Below are positions 50,837-58,945 of a stretch of 64,000 bases of DNA, one piece after another. This stretch comes from Polaromonas sp. (lineage in GTDB: Bacteria > Pseudomonadota > Gammaproteobacteria > Burkholderiales > Burkholderiaceae_C): positions 62,001 through 126,000 of the forward strand of contig JAAFIP010000009.1 in NCBI GenBank assembly GCA_013297865.1, written 5' to 3'. The position numbers were made by a program, and so were the translations under genes. Each line of letters starts with the position of its first letter. The first letter of the stretch is position 1. The notes below the pieces were generated by a model. The model was not told where the DNA came from and did no database searches. It saw only the letters and a list, made by a program, of their open reading frames with translations.

Positions 50837-51862
50837 ATGGTAGAAAAAGTACAGCTTTGGCTTGGGCAGCACGCATGGGGCATCGCGCTATGTGTGGCAA
50901 TCGCACTGGTGGCGACCTTTTTATCCACCCATTTTGGCGGCCCCCAATTGCTGTATGCCTTGTTGCTGGGCCTGAGCTTTCACTTTGTGGTCAGCCGATC
51001 TGTCATGAAGCAGGGGGTGGATTTTTGTGGCCGCACAGTGCTGCGCCTGGGCGTGGCGCTGCTGGGTGCGCGTATCACGCTGCCGCAGGTGGCGCAGCTG
51101 GGCTGGGTGACGGCGCTGATCATTGCACTGGGGGTGGCGCTGACGGTGCTCTCAGGCGTGCTGCTGGCGCGCTGGCTGGGGCGCCCGCGCGAGGAGGGGC
51201 TGCTCTCGGGCGGCGCAGTGGCCATTTGTGGAGCGTCGGCTGCGCTGGCGGTCAGTTCGGTGCTGCCGCCCAGCAAGGCGACCGAGCGCTTTACATTGCT
51301 GACCGTGGTGGGCGTGACGGTGCTGTCCACGGTGGCGATGGTGCTGTATCCGTTTGCGCTGCAGCTATTGCCGCTTACCGCCACGCAAAAAGGCATTTTT
51401 CTGGGCGGCACGATCCATGATGTGGCCCAGGTGGTGGCTGCGGGCATGCTGCTGGGGCCGCAGGCCGGTGACACCGCTACAGTTGTGAAGCTGTTTCGCG
51501 TCATGCTGTTGATGCCGATTGTCTTTGCGATTGCCCTGCTGTACCGCCAAACCGCCGAGGTGCGCGACAACGAAGAGGTCAAAGACCAGAGCATGCCGCT
51601 GGTGCCCGGCTTTTTGCTGGCCTTTGTGGTGCTGATGCTGTTGGCCAGCAGCGGGGTGTTTAACGCGCAGGTGGTGAGCTACGCCACCGATGCATCGCGC
51701 GCTTTGTTGGTGGTGGCTATTGCGGCAGCAGGTGTGAAAACGTCGTTCGAAGACATTTTGAAGCTCGGTTGGCAGCCTGTGATCATGTTGGTGGCTGAGA
51801 CACTGTGGATTGCATTGTGGGTGCTGGGTTGTTTGTTGGCCTTTGGTCCTGGGTTGCATTGA
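50837..51862 (+). CDS. YeiH-family putative sulfate exporter
   Basis: A 341-residue inner-membrane protein with about ten helices of the UPF0324/YeiH family. Typical stretches are GGPQLLYALLLGLSFHFV, VDFCGRTVLRLGVALLGARI, GGAVAICGASAALAVSSVLP and IFLGGTIHDVAQVVAAGMLL. The family is linked to sulfate or sulfite/taurine-derived sulfur export by context in other genomes; no such context is present here. The ATG at 50837 is preferred to 50723, which would overlap slyX. Confidence 0.87.
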   Translation: MVEKVQLWLGQHAWGIALCVAIALVATFLSTHFGGPQLLYALLLGLSFHFVVSRSVMKQGVDFCGRTVLRLGVALLGARITLPQVAQLGWVTALIIALGVALTVLSGVLLARWLGRPREEGLLSGGAVAICGASAALAVSSVLPPSKATERFTLLTVVGVTVLSTVAMVLYPFALQLLPLTATQKGIFLGGTIHDVAQVVAAGMLLGPQAGDTATVVKLFRVMLLMPIVFAIALLYRQTAEVRDNEEVKDQSMPLVPGFLLAFVVLMLLASSGVFNAQVVSYATDASRALLVVAIAAAGVKTSFEDILKLGWQPVIMLVAETLWIALWVLGCLLAFGPGLH

Positions 51863-51903
51863 CGCGGCTAGTCTATGCTCAGTTGCGCTGTGTGATTTGC
51901 TTG

Positions 51904-51995
51904 TACGCCCCGGCACTTGGGCTACGTACGCCCCGACACTTGGGCTAGGTACGCCCCGACACTTGGGCTACGTACGCCCCGACACTTGGGGTGAT
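51904..51995 (+). repeat. 23-bp tandem repeat, four units
   Basis: Four head-to-tail copies of TACGCCCCGACACTTGGGCT plus ACG (units begin at 51904, 51927, 51950 and 51973). The last unit runs directly into an inverted repeat. It starts 40 bases after the YeiH stop. Confidence 0.92.
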
Positions 51996-52322
51996 TGGCT
52001 CCGCGGCTGTCCCCCGCCCTTCGGGCTCCTCCTTGATGCCGCTGCGCCACTCACCCCAAGCGCCGGGGCAGCGACCATGGTGGAAATGCAGCGGTTGAAT
52101 CTCCACGACCTTGCTGAAATCTGGAATGGTCAGCGTGCATCGTTTGAATAACCACCGTGCCTGCAAGATCAGGTCGGTGGTGCGCTCAGCGCAGCGGCAT
52201 CAAGGAGGAGCAGGCGGCCCTAGGCCGCCGCGGGGGACAGCCGCGGAGCTGAGCGCGCCGCCGGCCAGATCCCGCGAAGCACAACCCGGTTGAGCAGCAG
52301 CCGACCAGATCCAGCGAAGCAC
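51977..52322. repeat. Compound inverted and direct repeats in the gap before puuD
   Basis: Within the 664-base gap 51863-52526 there is no credible gene. Arm pair A is 51977-51994 with 52051-52068 (CCCCGACACTTGGGGTGA, 16 of 18 pair). Arm pair B is 51999-52047 with 52189-52248; both contain CCGCGGCTGTCCCCCGC and CTCCTCCTTGATGCCGCTGC or its complement. A 23-base direct repeat (GCCGGCCAGATCCCGCGAAG and onward) occurs at 52260 and 52300. The rest up to 52526 holds the puuD operator and promoter. Confidence 0.8.
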
Positions 52323-52416
52323 GGCCCACTGGCAAAACGAGCAATGCAACGCCGAACATCCGTTCGAGAAAGTAAACAAAGGCCATTAACACCGCTATTG
52401 AAGCGCTGGTGGAAAC

Positions 52417-52427
52417 TGTATACACTT
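52417..52427 (+). promoter_or_regulatory. Probable GntR-type operator upstream of puuD
   Basis: TGTATACACTT, identical to 11 bases of the palindrome between the GntR regulator and uraH (39778-39788). It lies about 100 bases before the puuD start, suitable for control of the urate step by the same regulator. Confidence 0.6.
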
Positions 52428-52526
52428 AGCTTGTGCCGCAGCGGAGCCACAGTTACAAGAGACTTGTTGTTCGCGGCCCATCGCAGTTCACAGCGCCCGC
52501 AGTGGTGAACAGCCAAGGATATGCCC

Positions 52527-53774
52527 ATGGAAGCCTATTTGCTGGACTGGGCCAACCTGCTGTTGCGTTGGGTGCATGTCATCACCGCCATCGCCTGGAT
52601 TGGCTCCTCGTTTTACTTTGTCTTTCTGGACAACAACCTGATCAAGCCGCAGTCGCCCGATTTGCTGGAAAAAGGCGTGGACGGTGCCATGTGGGCCGTG
52701 CACGGCGGGGGGTTTTATAACCCGCAGAAATACATGGTGGCTCCCAAGAAGATCCACACCAAGCTGCACTGGTTTTACTGGGAAAGCTACTCCACCTGGC
52801 TCAGCGGATTTGCGCTGTTTACCGTGCTGTACCTGTACAACGCCAGCACCTACCTGATAGACAAATCACTGATGAACTGGTCGCCCGGCGCGGCCATTGG
52901 TGTGGCGATCAGTTTTTTTATCGTCTTCTGGATGGTCTATGACCTGATCTGCCAGGCCTTTGGTTTCCGCAAAAACGGTGAGCTGATCGTGGGCGTGCTG
53001 ATGCTGTGCGTGGTGGCGTTTACCAGCTGGCTGGCCTGCCAGCTGTTTGCCGGGCGCGCAGCGTTTTTGATCGTGGGCGCGTCGATAGCCACCGCCATGA
53101 GTGCCAACGTGTTTTTCTGGATCATTCCCGGGCAAAAGAAGGTGGTGGCTGCGATGACCAGCGGCACCAAGCTGCCCGCCAAAGAGCTGGCCCTGCACGG
53201 CAAGCGCGGCAAGCAGCGCAGCGTGCACAACACCTACTTTACCCTGCCGGTGCTGTTTGCCATGCTGAGCAACCACTACAGCTTTTTGTACACCCATGCC
53301 TACAACTGGCTGGTGCTGTTCTTCATGATGCTGGGCGGGGCGCTGATACGCCAGTATTTTGTGCAGCGCCACGGCTACCACCATGGCCGCGCGCCCAATC
53401 CGCTGCCCTGGGCTGTGGTGGGGGTGGTGGTGCTGGCAGGCGTGATTGTCTGGATGAAACCTGCTGACACTATCAAAAGTGTAGCTGCTCCCGCTACATT
53501 ACAAAGGGCTGAGGGCTTAAAAGATACTTCAAACAGCTACGCCGCCGTGCAAAAAGTGCTGGAGCAGCGCTGCTATATGTGCCACAACGCCCAGGTGCAG
53601 ATGAAGAACGTGCGGCTCGATTCACCCGAGGCCGTCAAGCAGCATGCGCAGAACATGTACCAGCAGGTGGTGGTGACTCGGCAGATGCCGATGAACAACT
53701 CCACGGGCATTACCGAAGCAGAGCGCGAGCTGATGGCCCAGTGGTTCAAGGCCGGGGCCAGCACAGCGCCTTGA
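52527..53774 (+). CDS. puuD: Urate hydroxylase PuuD (membrane, cytochrome c domain)
   Basis: A 415-residue membrane urate oxidase. Residues about 1-310 form eight or so helices of the DUF989 type (LLLRWVHVITAIAWIGSSFY, AVHGGGFYNPQKY, LHWFYWESYSTWLSGFAL). The C-terminal domain has the heme site CYMCH at residues 349-353 and MPMNN with the axial Met. It passes electrons from urate to the respiratory chain and gives 5-hydroxyisourate. Residues about 315-329 (DTIKSVAAPATLQRAEG) between the two domains are a TCCCGCG repeat. ATG at 52527 has a better-spaced AAGGA than 52521. Confidence 0.94.
   Translation: MEAYLLDWANLLLRWVHVITAIAWIGSSFYFVFLDNNLIKPQSPDLLEKGVDGAMWAVHGGGFYNPQKYMVAPKKIHTKLHWFYWESYSTWLSGFALFTVLYLYNASTYLIDKSLMNWSPGAAIGVAISFFIVFWMVYDLICQAFGFRKNGELIVGVLMLCVVAFTSWLACQLFAGRAAFLIVGASIATAMSANVFFWIIPGQKKVVAAMTSGTKLPAKELALHGKRGKQRSVHNTYFTLPVLFAMLSNHYSFLYTHAYNWLVLFFMMLGGALIRQYFVQRHGYHHGRAPNPLPWAVVGVVVLAGVIVWMKPADTIKSVAAPATLQRAEGLKDTSNSYAAVQKVLEQRCYMCHNAQVQMKNVRLDSPEAVKQHAQNMYQQVVVTRQMPMNNSTGITEAERELMAQWFKAGASTAP
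53469..53515 (+). repeat. TCCCGCG element, copy 13, inside puuD
   Basis: Forward, sense copy, the most diverged one: ACTAT-CAAAAGT-GTAGC, TGCTCCCGCTACATTACAAA, then GGGCTGAGGGC. It encodes TIKSVAAPATLQRAEG in the linker from membrane domain to cytochrome c domain. Confidence 0.75.
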
Positions 53775-53784
53775 CAGGCAGCTG

Positions 53785-54681
53785 TCAGGGCGGCGACCAG
53801 CTTGACGCCACAAAATCCACAAACTGGCGAACCCTGGCACTGGTGTGGTGGCGCTGCGGGTAGACAGCGTAGATGTCGGCAGGCGGGGTTTGATAGTCAG
53901 CCAACACCTGCACCAGCCTGCCGCTGCGCATATAGCGCTGTATGTCCCACTGCGCTCGCATCAGGATACCGTGACCTTCCAGCGCCCAGTTCACTGCGAT
54001 CTCGCCATCGTTGGTGGCCAGGTTGCCGCGTGTTTTGATGGCCTCGTAGTGCGGTTTGGTGCTGGAGCGCGGTGCCAGGCGCCAGACACCATAAGCCTCA
54101 TCGCCCTGGCGAATGCCAATGCACGGGTGCTGCATCAAATCGCGCGGGCTTTTGGGTGCAGCATGCTTTTTCAGGTAAGCGGGAGACGCCACAATGATGC
54201 GCTCGTTATGCGCAATATGCCGTGCGATCACGCTGGCCTCTTCGGGTTCGCCAAAACGGATGCACACGTCAAAACTGTCGTCCACCAGCGAGGGCGGGTT
54301 AACCGACAGCTGCAGTTGCACCTCCACCTGGGGATGCAGGCGCGCGAATCTGGAAATTACCGGGGCCACATGGCTGCGACCAAATCCCAAGGTGGAGTTC
54401 ACCCTGAGCAGGCCCTGCGGCGTAGCCCTGGAGCCGCTGACCAATTGCTCCAAGTCCTGCATCTCGGCCAGAATGCGGCGCGCATGCAGCAGATACAGCT
54501 CGCCTTCCGGTGTCAGCCCCATGCGGCGTGTGCTGCGGTTGACCAAGCCCACCCCCAGGCGGCCTTCCAGCGCAGAGAGCTTTTTGCTCACCGCCGCGGT
54601 GCTGATGCCCAGCTCGCGCGCTGCACGGCTGAGGTTGCCGCAAGTGATCAGGGTGCTGAAAAATTCAAGTTCTGAAGGCAT
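53785..54681 (-). CDS. LysR-family transcriptional regulator
   Basis: A 298-residue LysR regulator. The N-terminal helix-turn-helix reads FFSTLITCGNLSRAARELGI and STAAVSKKLSALEGRLGV, and residues about 90-290 form the effector domain. The ATG at 54681 is preferred over a TTG at 54708. It is divergent from the tartrate dehydrogenase-like gene, as TtuA-type regulators are, so it likely controls that operon. The AT-rich spacer 54682-54812 should contain its sites; none is clear enough to call. Confidence 0.9.
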   Translation of the reverse strand: MPSELEFFSTLITCGNLSRAARELGISTAAVSKKLSALEGRLGVGLVNRSTRRMGLTPEGELYLLHARRILAEMQDLEQLVSGSRATPQGLLRVNSTLGFGRSHVAPVISRFARLHPQVEVQLQLSVNPPSLVDDSFDVCIRFGEPEEASVIARHIAHNERIIVASPAYLKKHAAPKSPRDLMQHPCIGIRQGDEAYGVWRLAPRSSTKPHYEAIKTRGNLATNDGEIAVNWALEGHGILMRAQWDIQRYMRSGRLVQVLADYQTPPADIYAVYPQRHHTSARVRQFVDFVASSWSPP

Positions 54682-54812
54682 GATGGGTTGCGATATTGTT
54701 AACTTCAAATTAAATATAGCTTAATTTCCACAGCAATTAAAACCTGCAAATTTGCCTACAGTGCTGGCAACTGGCCAGCGTGTGGCCATGTGCGCAGCCA
54801 ACAAGGATTGAG

Positions 54813-55877
54813 ATGAAAACATACCGTATTGCCACCATTCCAGGCGATGGCATTGGCAAGGAAGTGGTGCCAGCAGGCCAGAGGGCATTGCAGGCGCTGG
54901 CCGATCAACTGAAGAGCTTCCGCTTTGAATTTACCGATTTCGGCTGGGGTGGCGATTGGTACCGCGCCCATGGCGAGATGATGCCCGCCGATGGACTGGA
55001 CGCCCTGCGCGGCCAGGACGCCATTTTGTTTGGCTCGGCAGGCGACCCGCATATCCCCGACCACATTACCCTGTGGGGCCTGCGTCTGAAAATCTGCCAG
55101 GGCTTTGACCAGTATGCCAATGTGCGCCCCACGCGCATCCTGCCAGGCATTGATGGCCCGCTCAAGCGCTGTGGCCCCAAGGACCTGGACTGGGTGATCG
55201 TGCGCGAAAACTCAGAGGGCGAATACGCCGGTGTGGGCGGGCGCGTGCACCAAGGGCACCCCATCGAGGCCGCCACCGACGTGAGCATGATGACCCGTGC
55301 AGGCGTGGAGCGCATCATGCGCTACGCCTTCAAGCTGGCGCAAAGCCGCCCGCGCAAACTGCTCACGGTGGTGACCAAGTCCAACGCCCAGCGCCACGCC
55401 ATGGTGATGTGGGATGAGATTGCTGTGCAGATCAGCAAGGAGTTTCCCGATGTGAAATGGGACAAAGAGCTGGTAGATGCTGCCACGGCCCGCATGGTCA
55501 ACCGCCCGTCTACCTTGGACACCATTGTGGCCACCAATCTGCATGCCGATATTCTGAGTGACCTGGCCGCAGCGCTGGCGGGCAGCCTGGGCATTGCGCC
55601 TACAGGCAATATCGACCCTGAGCGCCGCTACCCCAGCATGTTCGAGCCCATCCATGGCTCGGCCTTTGACATCATGGGCAAAGGCTTGGCTAACCCAGTA
55701 GGCACCTTCTGGAGCTGCGCCATGCTGCTGGAGCACCTGGGCGAGTGGGACGCCGCCCGGCGCTTGATGCAGGCCATAGAGCGCGTGACAGCCGACCCTA
55801 GCCTGCACACCGGCGACCTGGGCGGCAAAGCCACCACCGCGCAAGTCACTGATGCACTGTGCGGTTTTCTGCAATAA
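54813..55877 (+). CDS. Tartrate/D-malate dehydrogenase (decarboxylating) family
   Basis: A 354-residue NAD-dependent beta-decarboxylating dehydrogenase. MKTYRIATIPGDGIGKEVVP, RENSEGEYAGVGGRVHQG, KSNAQRHAMVMWDE and DILSDLAAALAGSLGIAPTG are the isocitrate/isopropylmalate family motifs; the RENSEGEYAGVGGR form and length match TtuC/DmlA enzymes that act on L-tartrate and D-malate. A weak AAGGA precedes the ATG at 54813. It starts an operon with a Bug receptor and glycerate kinase, i.e. a tartrate-to-glycerate route. Confidence 0.9.
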   Translation: MKTYRIATIPGDGIGKEVVPAGQRALQALADQLKSFRFEFTDFGWGGDWYRAHGEMMPADGLDALRGQDAILFGSAGDPHIPDHITLWGLRLKICQGFDQYANVRPTRILPGIDGPLKRCGPKDLDWVIVRENSEGEYAGVGGRVHQGHPIEAATDVSMMTRAGVERIMRYAFKLAQSRPRKLLTVVTKSNAQRHAMVMWDEIAVQISKEFPDVKWDKELVDAATARMVNRPSTLDTIVATNLHADILSDLAAALAGSLGIAPTGNIDPERRYPSMFEPIHGSAFDIMGKGLANPVGTFWSCAMLLEHLGEWDAARRLMQAIERVTADPSLHTGDLGGKATTAQVTDALCGFLQ

Positions 55878-55915
55878 ATCTTCCCCCTACTAATGCGACA
55901 ACACGGAGACACACC

Positions 55916-56899
55916 ATGACGGATTCAACCCCCAAATTTTTCACACGCCGCTACGCCGTGGCCCTGGCTGCTGTGCTGTGCTGCACGGCCAGCTGGGCGC
56001 AAACCTGGCCTACCAAAGCCATCAGCCTGGTCGTGCCGTTTGCACCCGGCGGCACCACCGATGTGCTGGCGCGTGCGGTGGGGCAGGAGCTGTCCAAAGT
56101 GCTCGGGCAGCCGGTCATCATCGAGAGCAAGCCAGGCGCAGGCGCCACGCTGGGCGCGGACTTTGTGGCCAAATCCAAAGCCGATGGTTACACGCTGCTG
56201 ATGGGCGCGGTGCACCACACGATTGCCACCAGCGTCTACAAAAAACTGCCCTACGATTTTCAGAAAGACCTCGCCCCCATCACCACCGTCGCTTTGGTGC
56301 CCAACGTGCTGGTGGTCAACCCGGGCTTGGCCGCTAAAAATGTCAAAGACCTGCTGGTTCAGGCCAAGGCAGAGCCTGGCAAGCTGACTTACGGCTCCAA
56401 CGGCGCGGGCACAGCCCAGCACCTGATCGGTGCGCAGTTTGAGTCGATTGGCGCAGTCAGCATGCTGCATGTGCCCTACAAAGGCAGCGGGCCGCTGACC
56501 ACCGACCTGCTGGGCGGGCAGATCAATATGTCGTTTGACACCATCACGCCCGTGTTGCCGCACATCAAGGCCGGCAAGCTGCGGCCACTGGCGGTCACCA
56601 CCATCAAGCGCTCGGCTGCGCTGCCCGATGTGCCCACGCTCGACGAATCAGGGCTCAAAGGCTTTAACCTGGGCACCTGGTTTGGCCTGTTGGCCCCAGC
56701 CGCGACACCCAAAGAGGTGCTGGCGCGCCTGAACGCCGAGGTGGTCAAGATCATCAACTCCCCAGACTTCAAAAAACGCATGGAAGAGATTGGTGCAGAG
56801 CCTGTGGGCAACACGCCCGAGCAAATGGCCAAACAGATCAAGGATGACACTGAGCGCTTTGCCAAGCTCGTTAAGGACAATAAAGTTTCCATCGATTAG
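55916..56899 (+). CDS. Bug-family TTT receptor of the tartrate/glycerate operon
   Basis: A 327-residue periplasmic receptor. A signal peptide (RRYAVALAAVLCCTASWAQ) ends near residue 29. ISLVVPFAPGGTTDVLARAV and VPYKGSGPLTTDLLGGQINM are the Bug signatures. GGAG seven bases before the ATG supports the start. Lying between a tartrate dehydrogenase-like gene and glycerate kinase, it probably binds a C4 hydroxy-dicarboxylate such as tartrate; TctAB partners are not in the window. Confidence 0.9.
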   Translation: MTDSTPKFFTRRYAVALAAVLCCTASWAQTWPTKAISLVVPFAPGGTTDVLARAVGQELSKVLGQPVIIESKPGAGATLGADFVAKSKADGYTLLMGAVHHTIATSVYKKLPYDFQKDLAPITTVALVPNVLVVNPGLAAKNVKDLLVQAKAEPGKLTYGSNGAGTAQHLIGAQFESIGAVSMLHVPYKGSGPLTTDLLGGQINMSFDTITPVLPHIKAGKLRPLAVTTIKRSAALPDVPTLDESGLKGFNLGTWFGLLAPAATPKEVLARLNAEVVKIINSPDFKKRMEEIGAEPVGNTPEQMAKQIKDDTERFAKLVKDNKVSID

Positions 56900-56945
56900 G
56901 TGATGTCCGCAGCTTACTGTCAGGTTACGGTGTGACAATGCGGGC

Positions 56946-58283
56946 ATGACTGCCACGCCCATCACCCCGGTAAGCCTATCGCCCACCCAGCAGCCACGCG
57001 AGTTTTTGCTGGCGCTGTACCAAGCCGCCGTGCAGCGCGCGCTGCCGCTGCACAACACGGCTGCGTATTTGCCCAAGCCGCCCAAAGGCAAGACCATCGT
57101 TCTGGGCGCAGGCAAAGCCGGTGGTGCCATGGCGCAGGCGGTAGAAGCCCACTGGCCTGCGGACGCGCCGCTGCAGGGCCTGGTCGTCACCCGCTACCAC
57201 CACACACCGCCGCGCCCGGCGGGCCTGAAAGAACGCATTGAAGTGGTGGAAGCTGCCCACCCTGTGCCCGACGCGGCAGGACTGGCTGCGGCCCAGCGCA
57301 TCATGGCTATGACGCGCGGCCTGACGAAAGACGACCTGGTGCTGTGCCTGATCTCTGGCGGCGGCTCGGCGCTGTTGACCCTGCCCGTGGACGGCCTGGA
57401 CTTTGCGGTCAAGCAGCGCATCAACCAGGACCTGCTCAACAGCGGCGCCAATATTGGCGAGATGAACTGCGTGCGCAAACACCTCAGCCAGATCAAAGGT
57501 GGGCGTCTGGCCGCTGCCTGCGCGCCTGCGCAAGTCGTCACCCTCACCATCAGCGATGTGCCCGGCGACGACCCCAGCGTCATCGCCAGCGGCCCCACCG
57601 TGCCCGATGTGACCACTTGCGCCGATGCACTGGCCATTTTGCAGCGCTACGCGATAGCCATACCTGCCGACATCCAAAAGCTGCTGGAGCGCGGCACGCT
57701 GGAGACGCCCAAGCCCGGCGACCCCGCCTTTGCAGGGCACCGCATGCACATGACGGCCACACCCCAGCAGTCGCTGGAGGCAGCGGCCCAGATGGCGCGC
57801 GCTGCAGGTCTGAACGCCTATATCCTCAGCGACGAGATCGAAGGCGAGTCGCGCGAGGTCGGCAAGGTGCATGCTGCGTTGGCGCGCGCTGCTGCATACG
57901 GCAAAGGCGCGTTTGCCAAACCCTGCGTGATTTTGAGCGGCGGCGAAACCACCGTCACCGTGCGGCCGCGCAAAGAGGGCCAAGCCAAGGGCCGTGGTGG
58001 CAGGGCAGGTGAGTTCTGCATGGGCCTGGCCCTGGCATTGCAAGGCGCGCAGGGTGTGTATGCGATTGCTGCCGACACCGACGGCATTGACGGCGTGGAG
58101 GACAACGCAGGGGCCTATGTCACCCCCGACACCTTGCAGCGGGCCGCCGCACAGGGCCTGAAGATCAGCGACCATCTGGACCGTAACGATGCCTACAGTT
58201 ACTTTGCGGCCACCGGTGATCTGGTCATTACCGGGCCTACGCATACCAATGTCAATGATTTCAGGGCGCTATTAATAATATAG
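56946..58283 (+). CDS. ttuD: Glycerate 2-kinase, MOFRL type
   Basis: A 445-residue kinase of the GckA/TtuD type that phosphorylates glycerate (or hydroxypyruvate-derived glycerate). IVLGAGKAGGAMAQAVE, CLISGGGSALL, VRKHLSQIKGGRLA and LSGGETTVTVR followed by GRGGRAGEFCMGLAL are the MOFRL family motifs. The last codon and TAG stop are within a TCCCGCG repeat. It can finish both tartrate breakdown and the glyoxylate-serine-glycerate route linked with the aminotransferase at 9708. Confidence 0.93.
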   Translation: MTATPITPVSLSPTQQPREFLLALYQAAVQRALPLHNTAAYLPKPPKGKTIVLGAGKAGGAMAQAVEAHWPADAPLQGLVVTRYHHTPPRPAGLKERIEVVEAAHPVPDAAGLAAAQRIMAMTRGLTKDDLVLCLISGGGSALLTLPVDGLDFAVKQRINQDLLNSGANIGEMNCVRKHLSQIKGGRLAAACAPAQVVTLTISDVPGDDPSVIASGPTVPDVTTCADALAILQRYAIAIPADIQKLLERGTLETPKPGDPAFAGHRMHMTATPQQSLEAAAQMARAAGLNAYILSDEIEGESREVGKVHAALARAAAYGKGAFAKPCVILSGGETTVTVRPRKEGQAKGRGGRAGEFCMGLALALQGAQGVYAIAADTDGIDGVEDNAGAYVTPDTLQRAAAQGLKISDHLDRNDAYSYFAATGDLVITGPTHTNVNDFRALLII

Positions 58284-58315
58284 CTGCTCCCGCGATGTTC
58301 TATTGGCCTGGAGCC
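58268..58315 (+). repeat. TCCCGCG element, copy 14, provides glycerate kinase stop
   Basis: Forward copy: GCTAT-TAATAAT-ATAGC, core TGCTCCCGCGATGTTCTATT, GGC-CTGGA-GCC. The TAG in the ATAGC arm is the stop codon; the gene ends LLII in repeat sequence, the same arrangement as copy 8. Confidence 0.92.
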
Positions 58316-58373
58316 TGATTTTCTATATAAAAAGCATGCAAAAAGCACGCTGTCGGGCACCCCGGTAGACCTG

Positions 58374-58829
58374 TCAAGCCTGCCAGCGGCTGCGCAGCAG
58401 CATCAGGCGCGTCACGCACAGCCATTGCAGCAGGTACAGCCCTGAACCCAGGCTGTGCCAAAACCTGAGCTGCTCCCTGGCCACGATCTGCGGCGCGATG
58501 ATCCACTGCACACTGGCGCTGGCCAGGCAAGCCAGCGCTACCAGCACCACCACACTCGGGCCCCGTGCACTGCGCTGCTGCACAGTGCGCAGCTGCAGCA
58601 GCACAAACAGCGCAGCGCAGGCCAGCGACACATAGGTCTGCACCTTGAACAACTGCGCGGCCATGCGGCCCGCAGCCTGCGCGCTGTCCAGGTGCACAAA
58701 CAGCAGGGGCACCACCACAAAGCCCAGCGTGGTCAGCGAGCCCCACCACAGTGCCAGACTGAAAAAGCCCAGGGTGTGGGCTGTGCTGGGTGTTGCGGAT
58801 GCTGCTGTGGATGAGGGGGAAGCTTGCAT
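58374..58829 (-). CDS. DUF4149-domain membrane protein
   Basis: A 151-residue inner-membrane protein with four hydrophobic segments (LWWGSLTTLGFVVVPLLFVH, VSLACAALFVLLQLRTV, VVLVALACLASASVQWIIAP). The WGSLTTLGFVVVPLLF opening is typical of DUF4149 proteins in Burkholderiales. Function is unknown. It is convergent with glycerate kinase, with a repeat copy between, and follows the pyrophosphatase gene on the same strand past a terminator. Confidence 0.85.
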   Translation of the reverse strand: MQASPSSTAASATPSTAHTLGFFSLALWWGSLTTLGFVVVPLLFVHLDSAQAAGRMAAQLFKVQTYVSLACAALFVLLQLRTVQQRSARGPSVVVLVALACLASASVQWIIAPQIVAREQLRFWHSLGSGLYLLQWLCVTRLMLLRSRWQA

Positions 58830-58875
58830 GGCGTCACTGTATCTGTTTATGTCGCCTGCGGCTTGCGCATGGCCA

Positions 58876-58910
58876 TGAAAAAAGCCGCGCGGGTTGCCCG
58901 GCGCGGCTTG
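58876..58910 (-). terminator. Rho-independent terminator of the H+-pyrophosphatase gene
   Basis: On the minus strand AAGCCGCGC and GCGCGGCTT form a strong stem with loop around CGGGCAACCC, followed by TTTTTT. It is about 35 bases after the stop of the pyrophosphatase gene. Confidence 0.9.
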
Positions 58911-58945
58911 TGGTCAGCTGGCAGCCCGCAGGCTGCGCTGGGTGT

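Noticed and set aside
56976-58244. A 422-codon minus-strand open frame opposite glycerate kinase.
   Set aside because: Antisense shadow of a GC-rich gene; no recognisable domain and no ribosome site.
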